Positions 24,401-32,861 of a stretch of DNA of 64,000 nucleotides are shown here, piece by piece. The notes beneath the pieces were generated by a model that was given only the letters and a program-made list of their open reading frames with translations, did no database searches and had not been told where the DNA came from. Positions within the stretch are counted from its first letter, which is position 1. The number at the start of each line of letters is the position of its first letter. Location of the stretch: positions 9,918,763 through 9,982,762 of the forward strand of contig JAZBQD010000013.1 in assembly GCA_036583965.1 (NCBI GenBank), written 5' to 3'. The stretch comes from Prunella strophiata. Its lineage: Eukaryota > Chordata > Aves > Passeriformes > Prunellidae. The translations under genes were made by a program, and so were the position numbers.

Positions 24401-25674
24401 ATGCCGTGTTTGGGATCCTCAGCAAGGTGAAGCCTTCCTACCAGTCCTGCACTGACTGCATGTATTCCTCGGCGGGGCTGGCCCCCGACCCCTTCGGGGA
24501 GCAGTGCGAGAGGCTCGGCGCCGGCGCCGCGCGGCGCAGCAGCACCATCTGCACCCAGCCCCCCCTCCTGTCCCACCTGCACTCCCACCTGATGGAGCAC
24601 CTGCCCAGCAGGGCACCCCCCGAGGAGCCAGGCAGAACTAAACATAACGAGGCTCCCGCTCCCTCTGGCGCCAGGAGCTGGGGTTGTGGAGGTTGGCATG
24701 TGCAGGTCACTGGATCAGCACTGCGGCCTTTTGGAGAGAGGGAAAGAGGCACCAAAAACCCCCGAAAAAACTCTGCTGCCCAGGAGAAACTCCCACTGTG
24801 ACAGGAGCCTCCTTCACGCAGAGGTGGTGAGGGAGGAGTCTCTGGCCAGAAAGGACCCCAGACCTACCAAGGACCTGAAGTACCTGTTGTTCAGCAAAGA
24901 CTTGGAAAAGCCCAGCGCCAGCAGTTACTTGATGCAGCACCAGGAGTCGCTGCTCCAGCTGCAGAAAGCAGGATTGGTCAGGAAGCACACCAAAGAGCTG
25001 GAGCGCCTCAAGAGCCTGCCCTCAGGATGCCTCATGCGCTGCTCCGGGACAGCCCCCTGGGCAGGGTCGAGTCCAGCATCGAGGAGGAAAGCGAGGACTT
25101 GATGTCCCATTCCGGCCTGGTGCCCTCTCCTGGCACCGGCCCCACTGGTGCCCGGGGATGCCGAGAACTGACGTGGAGAAGCTGGGGGTGAAGCGTGTGC
25201 TGGAGGGGATCTCCCAGAAAACCTCCACGCCGGCCGGCTGCCGCCTGGAGCACACGAGCAGCTTCACCAAGGACTTCCTGAAGACCATCTGCTACACCCC
25301 CTCATCCTCCCGCAGCTCCAACCTGACACGGAGCTCCAGCAGCGACAGCATCCACAGCGTGCGGGGCAAGCCCGGGCTGGTGAAGCAGCGCACGCAGGAG
25401 ATCGAGACCAGGCTGCGCCTGGCCGGCCTCACCGTGTCCTCACCCCTGAAAAGGTCCAACTCCCTCGCCAAGCTGGGGTGTCTCAACCTGTCCTCCGAGG
25501 ACTTGTCGAGTGACGTGGACGTGGCCACCATCACAGACTCCAAGGAGGCCGTGTCCAGCGAGGGCTCCATGCTCTGTGAGCCCCCCCCGAGGAGCGTGGA
25601 CTGGCGCCTCCAAACCGGGGCTGAAGCCTCTGGCTGGGAACCTGAAGAACACGCTTTGGATGGGCAAAAGTTGA
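12337..25674 (+). CDS. SSH1: SSH1, slingshot protein phosphatase 1 (exons 3-15 of the human gene model)
   Basis: Thirteen coding exons with GT-AG junctions and compatible phases: 12337-12440, 14144-14208, 14943-15064, 16340-16408, 16797-16862, 18067-18261, 18572-18665, 19708-19836, 20464-20510, 21713-21859, 22443-22643, 23362-23965 and 24397-25674. The translation follows human SSH1 closely from the residues before SESFFMVKG to the C-terminal MGKS. Family knowledge: SSH1 dephosphorylates Ser3 of cofilin/ADF (and acts on LIMK1) on F-actin. Domains in order are SSH-N (exons 3-8), a DEK_C-like segment (exons 9-10), a dual-specificity phosphatase domain (end of exon 10 to exon 13) with HCKMGVSR at 22468-22491, and a Ser-rich tail with 14-3-3-type motifs. 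The Cys codon at 22471-22473 matches human Cys393. Exons 1-2 are not in view. The last exon has four apparent one-base frame breaks (see findings), so a naive translation stops early. The choice of SSH1 over SSH2/SSH3 rests on sequence match and on CORO1C next door. Confidence 0.95.
14144..14208 (+). CDS. SSH1: SSH1 exon 4
   Basis: The acceptor is 'ctttctgtgcag' and the donor 'gtaagg'. The 65-base exon completes the split Gly codon and encodes DLPQHLQVMINLLRCEDRIK plus a final Leu, as in human. It ends in phase 0 and lies within the conserved slingshot N-terminal domain. Confidence 0.95.
14943..15064 (+). CDS. SSH1: SSH1 exon 5
   Basis: The acceptor is 'gtttgcag' and the donor 'gtaggt'. It encodes AVRLESVWTDRVRYMVVVYS and then GRQDTEENILLGVDFSSKE, ending two bases into a Ser codon. 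It differs from human at only a few residues (SVWTD for SAWAD). Confidence 0.95.
16340..16408 (+). CDS. SSH1: SSH1 exon 6
   Basis: The acceptor is 'gtctcttccag' and the donor 'gtaaga'. The 69-base exon encodes KSCTIGMVLRLWSDTKIHLD and then GDG, as in human. It begins with the third base of a split Ser codon and ends two bases into a Gly codon. Confidence 0.95.
16797..16862 (+). CDS. SSH1: SSH1 exon 7
   Basis: The acceptor is 'ttccctctctcatcag' and the donor 'gtaggt'. It encodes GFSVSTAGRMHIFKPVSVQA and then MW across the junction, matching the slingshot N-terminal domain of human SSH1. Confidence 0.95.
18067..18261 (+). CDS. SSH1: SSH1 exon 8
   Basis: The acceptor is 'ccaccctgcag' and the donor 'gtcagt'. 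It encodes the block from SALQILHKACEVARRYNYFP through NEWNAMQDLESTRPDSPALF, almost identical to human. It completes the slingshot N-terminal region. Wobble positions are more GC-rich than in the flanking introns. Confidence 0.95.
18572..18665 (+). CDS. SSH1: SSH1 exon 9 (first half of DEK_C-like domain)
   Basis: The acceptor is 'gttccttgccag' and the donor 'gtaaag'. The product includes ERTERLIKAKLRSIMTSKDL and NVTSKE, the first helices of the DEK_C-like domain that precedes the phosphatase domain in all slingshots. It ends in phase 0. Confidence 0.95.
19300..19555 (+). repeat. CR1-like LINE 3' fragment in SSH1 intron 9
   Basis: Sense-orientation CR1 tail. The blocks 'gatgggatattgggaagga', 'ctggaatccctggaagtgtc', 'ggcttggagcatcctgggat' and 'cacacaaaccattctggga' occur in the usual order. 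It lies about 150 bases before the SSH1 exon 10 acceptor and does not disturb the exon. Confidence 0.8.
19708..19836 (+). CDS. SSH1: SSH1 exon 10 (DEK_C end, phosphatase start)
   Basis: The acceptor is 'tttgctctgcag' and the donor 'gtgagt'. It runs from IRNELEKHMNCNLKEFKEFI to GQMDKPSLIFDHLYL, completing the DEK_C-like segment and opening the dual-specificity phosphatase domain. Phase 0 at both ends. Confidence 0.95.
20464..20510 (+). CDS. SSH1: SSH1 exon 11
   Basis: A 47-base exon with acceptor 'gctgttgcag' and donor 'gtgagt'. It encodes GSEWNASNLEELQGSG, identical to human, within the phosphatase fold. Confidence 0.93.
21713..21859 (+). CDS. SSH1: SSH1 exon 12 (phosphatase, general-acid loop)
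   Basis: The acceptor is 'tctgctggtcccacag' and the donor 'gtgagt'. It encodes IDYILNVTREIDNFFPGLFA and then YHNIRVYDEETTDLLAHWNE onward to NKAK. The RVYDEE segment is where family alignments place the general-acid Asp. The only change seen against human in the first residues is Ile for Val. Confidence 0.95.
22443..22643 (+). CDS. SSH1: SSH1 exon 13 (phosphatase active site)
   Basis: The acceptor is 'gtcctgctgcag' and the donor 'gtaagg'. The HCxxGxSR signature reads HCKMGVSR, with Cys at 22471-22473 and Arg at 22489-22491, so the catalytic centre is intact. It continues through KEFGWSLEKAYNYVKQKRSI and NAGFMRQLLEYEGILDA to the end of the phosphatase domain. Confidence 0.96.
23362..23965 (+). 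CDS. SSH1: SSH1 exon 14 (start of C-terminal tail)
   Basis: The acceptor is 'gtcctctccccag' and the donor 'gtgcgt'. The 604-base exon opens with SKQRHNKLWKQQAE, the conserved linker after the phosphatase domain. It then diverges from human except for islands such as YCFRRLSD, FCEKEAKKKPDF and NSKRSCP. It is open throughout in one frame and ends in phase 0. Confidence 0.93.
24397..25674 (+). CDS. SSH1: SSH1 terminal coding exon (exon 15), with four apparent frame breaks
   Basis: The acceptor is 'tctctcctgcag'. Homology to the human tail runs the full length but changes frame four times: DAVFGILSKVKPSYQSC up to about 24616-24690; then NSHCDRSLL, SSYLMQHQESLLQLQKAGLV and HTKELERLKSLP to about 25020; then GRVESSIEEES to about 25130-25190; then HTSSFTKDFLKTICYTPSSS and LTRSSSSDSIHSVRGKPG to a C8 run at 25581-25588; finally KPLAGNLKNTLWMGKS and a TGA at 25672-25674, as in human. 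Ser in KRSNSLAKL (25461-25463) aligns with human Ser978 and the SSSSDS block with the Ser937 area, both known 14-3-3 binding sites. Steps are +1, -1, -1, +1, net zero. Conservation on both sides of every break points to sequence or assembly errors in GC-rich DNA rather than a dead gene. Confidence 0.88.
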
Positions 25675-25853
25675 TGCCTTGCAGGGGGAGGAGGGGGCTG
25701 GATTTTGGGGGTTTGCAGCATTTATTCATTACACCAGTGCTGTTTAATCATCTGACTTGCAGCAGCTCATCTGGTGCCACCTCCTCGTCCCCTCTTTGTG
25801 CTCCGAGAGAGGAGGAAAGAACCACAATGGGTCACAGTGAAGGGCACAAGGGA

Positions 25854-25859
25854 AATAAA
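25854..25859 (+). terminator. SSH1: Proximal poly(A) signal AATAAA of SSH1
   Basis: AATAAA lies 180 bases after the SSH1 stop and is followed by a GT-rich element (tgtgttgcatgg). It could give a short-UTR transcript. It is canonical in sequence, but its use is not proven. Confidence 0.45.
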
Positions 25860-28760
25860 ATGTGTTGCATGGCTTAGAGGAGGACTTGGTGTGTGACTTG
25901 CCTGTTGTCCTGCAGGATACTCTTCCTAGTACTGTTTGCCAAGTGTAATAATGTGGATTTGTGTGTGGTTATGGATAGATATTTGTATCTCTATCTATAT
26001 CTAAAATGCTGAAATATTCTGTTTCAAAGACTCAAAATAACTATTCATGACTTTTTTTTACAGAACAAACACAAGTCTCTATTTAAACAGGTCACTTGTG
26101 GAAAATCCTTAAAATGGTGACACGCACACTACCTCTGTTCTTGCTGGCTTTTTGTCCTGGTTTGTTGTTTGGGGCTTTTATCCAAAAGGCTTTTCCCAGA
26201 ATTCTTGCTGTTGTTTGAAGGAATCCCTTAGCTGTAAAGGCCTGGAGGAGTGTGGACACAGAGGCTTCCCCAGGCCGTGGCTGGGAGGTGACAGTGCTGA
26301 GCTGTGTCCTTGGGGATGCTGTGACCCGATGTCACCCTGGCTGTTGCTGTCACAGGTGTTGTGTTCTTGGGGTGTTTTGCTGTCGTTGTGGTTGGTGTTG
26401 TCCCAGTGCTGACAGAGCCTGGCCAGTGGTTGCCTGTGGACCCTCGTGATGTGAAGCTGTGTCAGTGTCGTGGGTGCTCTGGGGACCCTCTGTCACTGGG
26501 CTGTGGGTGACATGAGGAGGGGTGGCTCTCCTGGAGACAGAGTGTCTTTTGTGGTTGTGCTGTTGGTTTTGTAGGATGGTCCCTGTGCCCAGGGAGCTGC
26601 TGGAGGAGTCCTGGGTGTTGTTTATGGTGGGCATCAGGAGTTTGGGTGCCACAGCCAGGCTGGGGCTGTCCCAGAGCTCACAGGGCTGTGAGAGCCACGT
26701 GAACCCTGCTGGGGGGAGCAGAAACACGGACAGAGATGGACAGAAACACGGGCACGCTCTGAGAGAGGGATGCTGGAGGAAGGGTGGGCAGCCAGGCACT
26801 GTCCCTGCTCTCAGTCCAGTGTCACCCCCTCCTGCCAGGGCTGCTGCTTGGATTCCATAGGGAATGCACATTTTCTGTGAATATTTTTGGCAGCCAGCCT
26901 GGTAAAGAGCTGCTCATGTGAGCCCTCGCTGAGTCCAGAGGGAAGAGCTTGGGAAGTGAGCAGGGGATGTGCTCCAAACCTCGGTGTCCCCTGATCCTAT
27001 CTGAGGCCTTGTGCCTTTGGGTGATGTTTTGAAGTAGATTTGGGGGATCAAAGAGGTGGATTTGCTCACCCTGGCTGTGAGTGGGAGTATTCCCACATTT
27101 TAAAATCTCCATGGAAAGGTTTTCTTGCAACTCCCCTCTGAGGTGGGGCAGAGCCAGGCTGCAGCACCTGCTCTGAACTGTGTTGTTTGAAAATCCAGTG
27201 TCTCAAGGAAGGGAGCTGTGCTTTTTCCTGCCCTAAATGCCTGGAGTTCCCTTTTTCCCCTTAAGCTAAGATCCTGCATGTTTCATTTGTGTGAGGAATT
27301 GTAGGGACAGGCAATCAGTGAATAATTGTCCCTCCTGAAAGTGTCTGAACTTGATTTGCACTTGTTCCAGCCGGGAGAGCTGCTGAGGAGCAAACACTGC
27401 TTTGGGAGGGAGGTTTTGCAGGAGCCTCTGCTTGTTTGGGCTGAGGTCGTGCTCAGGGCAGGATGAAACCCTGCAAGCCAGGGCTGGATCCATTCCCTGT
27501 GTTTGGATCATCTTTATCCTGCTTTGCACCCAGGTGCAGATTTGGAAGGGGCACACGGGAGGCTCCGGGGCTGTTGGGTGCCGCAGGGTCGGAGCAGCAC
27601 CTGGGAAACCTCCGTGTCCCCTGCCCGGGACAGTTCCTCCATCACCCTCGGCTCGCCAGGGCCGCCCACAGGTGATTGTTCTCTGTGTGCTGCCGACCCT
27701 TCCCATCACTGCCTGGCTCAGGGAAGAGGTGCTGGGAACGGTTTTGAATGAGTTTGGAAAATTCCCTGAACTGATACAAGCTCACATCTGATTTTTTTCC
27801 TGTTTCTCGAGTGCCTGCCGAGTTCTGCCGCGTCCAACCCGCCGCGTTCCGGGGCTCAGCTCGGCACCCTCGGCCTTCCCCTGCTGCTGCTCCCGCCTGG
27901 CTCTGGCTGGATCAGCCCCAGGCTTCGCTCCGGGCTCGGGGCTCCCTCCCTGCGTGCTCGGGGTGCAGACACGGCTTGGTGGGAGCTGCTCCGAAGCTCC
28001 GCTGTGCCATTCCCGGGGGGTTGTAGCCAAACTCCCCCGTCCCGTCGGGTTTGTTGCATGACAAGGTTGATGTGCTTGTTCCTCCCCACGTGTCGTACGT
28101 GTCCTTACGATGGAGTGCCTTACTCATAGTTTACAAACACTGTGTATCTGCTGAGCTGTTGGACTCTGCTGTTTGCTGTTCTCTTAGGGAGTTTTTGGTG
28201 CTTTTGGTGTTTCCGGTGGCAGTGAGGCCGTCCCTCCTCCTGTCCTGCCCTCCTGTCCCCGCCGAGCTCGGCACTGCTCACCTGCTACCGCTTCCCTCTG
28301 CTCTGGGCATGGCAGAACCAAGGGGCTCCGTGACAGCCGCGGTGGCTGCCCGCTGTCCCCAATTATCCCATTATTTATCCCATTTATCTATGCATCGCTG
28401 CCGGAACGCGGGCGGGGTGTGCAGGGACACATCCCATCACCGACCACGCTTTGCTCGGCAGACCCCAAACCCTGTCCCGTCCTGCCAGAAATCCTGAAAT
28501 GCACAAAGCGGCGCCTTATTCCCGGCCCGGGTGGTGTCGCTGCGTGTGGCAGCAGTGCCGGCGGGGTTTGTCCCGGCCGGAGCGGTGGGGACAGTCCCGG
28601 CCAGTCCCTGAGGAGGGGGTGAGTGACGTGTAGCTGTTCTGTGCATTGCTGTACTCCATAAACAACGTTCCTTTATTCCATGGTATTTCTTATCCCAATT
28701 TTATATGGAAATCTGCAGGATTTTTGTACTGTATGCCCGCGGGAGGGATGCATCATGCAC

Positions 28761-28791
<31 letters not shown>

Positions 28792-28841
28792 GTTTGTAAA
28801 AATGTCCTGGATATTTTATGTTCTTCTTGTGAGGAAAAACA

Positions 28842-28847
28842 AATAAA
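28842..28847 (+). terminator. SSH1: Distal poly(A) signal AATAAA of SSH1
   Basis: AATAAA is followed directly by a G/T-rich tract (gttggttttttttttt), the usual arrangement of a strong cleavage site. It is the last such signal before about 3.9 kb of sequence with no recognisable exon, so it is the likely main SSH1 3' end. Confidence 0.6.
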
Positions 28848-28870
28848 GTTGGTTTTTTTTTTTCCTTTTA

Positions 28871-31800
28871 CAAATGAGTTTTGTAGCTTTGTTTGGAGGT
28901 GGGGAAGGAACAGGCTGCTGAAGGGGTGGAAAGAATAGGAGGGAATGGGATCATGTCCCAGGGGCCACTGCTTGCTCTGTGTTATCATTCCCCATCTGTC
29001 CTGGCTCTGCTTCCCTCATTTTTGGGTCGTGGCTGTTTTCTGATGCTCCTGAAGGCTGGATCCAGAGGAACAGGATGGAAATCAGTCATTCTCCACCTGG
29101 TTTCTTCAGACACCCCAGCCTGGGTTCAGGAGAAGCCTCTCACCTTCCAGAAAGGATGCCAGCAGTGGAGCAGTGGCACATGGAAAAGTGACACCTGCAC
29201 CTTGCCCAGCCTGGAAAATCCTGCCTGGGAGAGGGCCTTGGTGCTGCCACAGCAACATCTGTGGGCTGTGGAGTTCCACAGGCCTGAGCTGCTCTCCTCA
29301 GCAGAGCCACATGCCAGCTGTGCAAGCCCAGGAGCTCCCACAGGGACAGCAGCTCCCTGGCTGGGGAAATCATCTGCAAACGATCGAGGGCACTGCCCTG
29401 GGCTGCTGCAGGTGGGTTGGGAGCATTTGGGTCTCCTTCACCTGAGGATGTCCCCAGGGGAGGGATGGATCTCCAGGTGTGGAGCAGCTCTGGCACAGCC
29501 TGGGCAGGGGCTGCTGCAGGAGCTGAGGCACCAGGAGCTGGAAGCAGATCTGTCCCTGCCCTGATCCAGGGCCCCAGCACGGAGCACTTGGCAAAGGGAC
29601 AAGGCCTTGGGAAAACAGAGGGAGCAGGGGCTGTGTGGGGCTTGTAAACCCTGGGGTTAAGTCCCTTCAGAGCTGGGAGCTCACACTGAGCTGGGAGCCC
29701 CAGAGCTCTGGATTGGGAAGAGCAGCTTCCCGCTGTTGTTTGAGATCCTGGAGCACAGCCTGTCCCTCAGCCAACACCGTTTTGGGGTCAGTGTTTGCTG
29801 TTGGCTCATTTAACTCACACCTCCCTTGGCTGGGCCGACAGAGACAGTCGCTCCCTGCTCAGCTCAGCTTCCTGAAGATGGAACCTGCCCCATGGAGCCC
29901 CTCCTGGCTCCAGAGATGGGTGTGATTTGGACATGGGGAACCCCAAGATGGGACTGTGGAATGGCTGGAGCATGCCCAGGCTGCCGGTGAGTCCCTGGCT
30001 GTTTTTTTGTTCTTGTTAGGATTGGAAATTGGTCCATTTCACAGCCCAATGTTACATCCTGTTGTGATGTTGCCATGGCAAAACCAGACAACATCTGGAG
30101 CAACACAAATTCTCTCCGGCGACCAGGGAGGGTTTATTTATAGCCTCGCTGACCAGAGGAGATGCCTGAGCCTGGAGCTGCTGTGGGCAGGGGCAGCCTG
30201 GCACTGGGTGCCCTCCTGGCTGGGAACTGGGGTGGTGGGAAGGTGCAGGGCCCAGCTGTGCCCCTCATCTCCCCCCATGGAGGAGCTGCAGGTGCTCCAA
30301 AGCTGATCTCCTCAAGGACCCTCTGATGGGAGCATGGTTCCCTGCCAGCATTTCCCCGTTCCATGTGGAGTTGGGGTGGTGAGCAGGTGCTCTAATGGTG
30401 GTTTTGGGTGAAAAGATGAGATTTAGCAGGAAGATGAGGCTGATTGTAGCACACAGAGAAGCCACAGGAAGGACTCCAGGGGCTGTGGCTGCATTTCCAC
30501 ACTGGCAGAGGAGAAGCTGCTGTCTGGCAGTGGTTCTCCAGCTGCCTGCAGCCCCAGGATGATGCCTCTGCATCCATTCCTGCTGGGCTGTGGCTGAACA
30601 GCCTCTCTGGCCTCTGGAAAGGTGGAAATGTAAATATTTTTCTAAGCAGAAGCTGCGAGTCAGTGCTGCCAAGGCCAGAGGAGCTGGTTCCTGCAGCGGG
30701 CACAGGCCGAGCTGTGCTGCCAGTCAGGTTTGCTCCCGCCTTGGTGTGTATTCCCTAAAAGTCTCTTCCCCCCTCTGTTTGAAGTACAGGGCAGCAGCAA
30801 TGCTGCAGCAGCTGCCATTTCCTTTTATGCAGAGGGTTCAGGAGCAGAACCACGTTGGTGCTGTGTCAGAGCTCTGAGCAGCTCCCAGGAACACAGGACA
30901 CAACACCCAGGGCAGGTCCCAGGACACAGTTGTGCCCCTTCCACACCAACCCTGTGCTCTGCAGTCCCCACACAGGACAAGCCCAAACCACCACAATATC
31001 CCAAATCATGAGGGTTTGTGAGAACAGAAGGAATTTGGTTTTGTCATGAGGACTTGAGGGGAACGCCCAGAATTATTGATCAGGTCACAGTGCAAATGTT
31101 GAGTGAGTTCATCCCATGGGAGGGGTGACTTGGCTGTGAAATTCCTCTCTCCTGCACCTGCCAGCACACCTTGCTCAGCATTTCTGTACCTGTCAGGACT
31201 GCTGCTGCCAGGTTCTCCTGCTGCTGGGGTTGGCAGGAGCAGCAGGAGCCCGGCCACCAGCCCTGATCCCACTGGGAGTTGGTTGTGTTTGCTCTGGGCA
31301 GCCTCAGCAGGGATTTAAGACTTCCAGTGGAAACAAACGGGGTTTTGTCTGTGCAGAGCAGCTCTGCAGCATGCACTGATAAAGAACAGTCCCAGAGAGG
31401 GGCCTGGCTGGCTCCAGGCTGATAAGGGCTGGGATAACCCTCATCCCTCGCTCCTTCCCCTCAGCAGCAGCCAGGATTCACTCCTGACACGGGACACAGG
31501 ATGAAGTAGTGGCATCATGACCGTGGTCCAGCTGTCACCCACACAGCTGCTGTGTGTCTGTGGTGCTCAGAGGCTGCCTGGGTCCTTGAGGCCTCTGGAT
31601 GAGGCTCTGTGGGATTTTCCAGCCTCATGGAATATCAGGGGATGCCTTTGGGCTGAGGCCAGGTTCTGTTTGCCGACTCTTTAGGTGACACTGGGGTAAC
31701 TCAGCCCCAACACCACAGAGGTGCCTGTGCAGGCACCTCTTTTGGGATGATCTAGGTGTTTTCCTGCATCCTGCCTCGGGATGCTTCCCAGCTTGGGGAA

Positions 31801-32861
31801 CCATAAAAGGCAAAGCACAGGGGCAGTGGCTGGGCCGGGAGCTGCGGCTCGCTGCAATGCCAGGCATCCCAGCTGTGTACAAACGGATTAGAGCCCTCCA
31901 GCTCTCCGGCTCCACTGCCACCCAGAGGGTTTTCCAAAGGGAGGAACGTTCTGCTCGGAGGGTTATTTAGAGAAGGTGCCCAGTGCATTAGTAGGGATTT
32001 TTGATAAGCTGTGTTTCGGAGTTTCCACAAGGAAAGTTGTGTCTGAAGCTGCTGTCGAGCTCCCGTGTTTATCTCGGGCAGCCGGTCTCTGTCACAGCAA
32101 TTCCCTTTTCCATAGCGTATTCCCGCAGACCATTCCAGCTGCTCCAGCTCTGCCCCGTGCTCTCTGTGCAGGCAGCATCTCTCCCTCAAACCCTGGGACA
32201 CTGCCCAAGGCTGAGTGCTGCTTCCAGGGAAGGAGCCCTGGGGGAGCTGCTCTGCGTCTGACGGGCGCGGGGCAGGGAGGAGGGAGCAGTGCCAGGGGCA
32301 CGGATGCAGGTTTCCATCTCCCCGTGGAACCCACAAGGAGCTGGCAGAGGGGATTCTGCCCAGACAGCCTGGCAGTAAATCCCTCTGGAACTGCGAAATT
32401 GGAGGCAGAAGGATTGCTGCACAGCACTGTGGGGAGCTGTTGCTGGAGTAGGTTGGGGACAGAGGAGAATCCCTGGAGAAGGATGCAGATGGGAAGCAAG
32501 TCCTGACTGTGAAGTGACATGGACCAGCAAATTATCAGCTGGAGGGGATTTTTCCAGTTATCCAGGTGGGATGTGTTTGTGTAGGGACCAGCGTGGCACC
32601 AGCTGCGCTGGGTGTGGTGTCAGGAGTGGCAGAGCACGGGCTCCGTCGTGCCAATGGGATGTTCCTCTCTGCTGGCCATGAGGCCAAGGAACGCCGGTTC
32701 ACATGACCCAGGCTCCGACGCTTCCAAGTGCCGCCGTCTCCCAGAGCAGAGCGAGGAGGAGGCGGTGCTGAAAGCCCGCCGGGACCCAAGGTGGGAAAAA
32801 TCTTGGCTGGCCAGTCCCAAAGCATTTGGAAGCAAGAATTATAGTGACAGAGCTCCCGGCC
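28871..32861. other. Intergenic region between SSH1 and the unrecognised gene
   Basis: No conserved exon, RNA gene or recognisable repeat was seen. The sequence is moderately GC-rich with many short spurious frames. At 31802-31809 there is a TATA-like 'cataaaag' followed by a GC-rich patch. This could be a core promoter for the gene that starts at 32862, with an intron or long leader between them, but nothing in the sequence confirms it. Confidence 0.4.

Larger units (their letters stand above)
25675..28870 (+). other. SSH1: SSH1 3' untranslated region
   Basis: The stretch between the SSH1 stop and the distal poly(A) signal shows no further splice structure. It contains an AT-rich patch (about 25930-26110), a GT-rich low-complexity patch (about 26280-26420), a GC-rich patch (about 27800-28620) and a run of 25 T at 28761-28785. 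Open frames inside it, such as the one at 28051-28497, look like by-products of GC content. Treating all 3.2 kb as one UTR is an inference from the poly(A) signals. Confidence 0.6.

Noticed and set aside
24397..25674. SSH1 as a pseudogene because of frame breaks
   Set aside because: All splice sites, the active site and the C-terminus are intact and the shifts cancel. Errors in the sequence are simpler.
12337..25674. Assignment to SSH2 or SSH3
   Set aside because: The N-terminal and phosphatase exons and the tail (KRSNSLAKL, MGKS end) match SSH1 best, and the neighbour is CORO1C, not CORO6 or CORO1B.
28051..28497. 148-codon open frame in the SSH1 3' UTR
   Set aside because: It is GC-driven, with no homology I recognise and no initiation or splice context.
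28893..29564. 223-codon open frame after the SSH1 poly(A) site
   Set aside because: The Ser/Trp/Gly-rich composition is typical of translated non-coding avian DNA, and long frames also occur on the other strand here.
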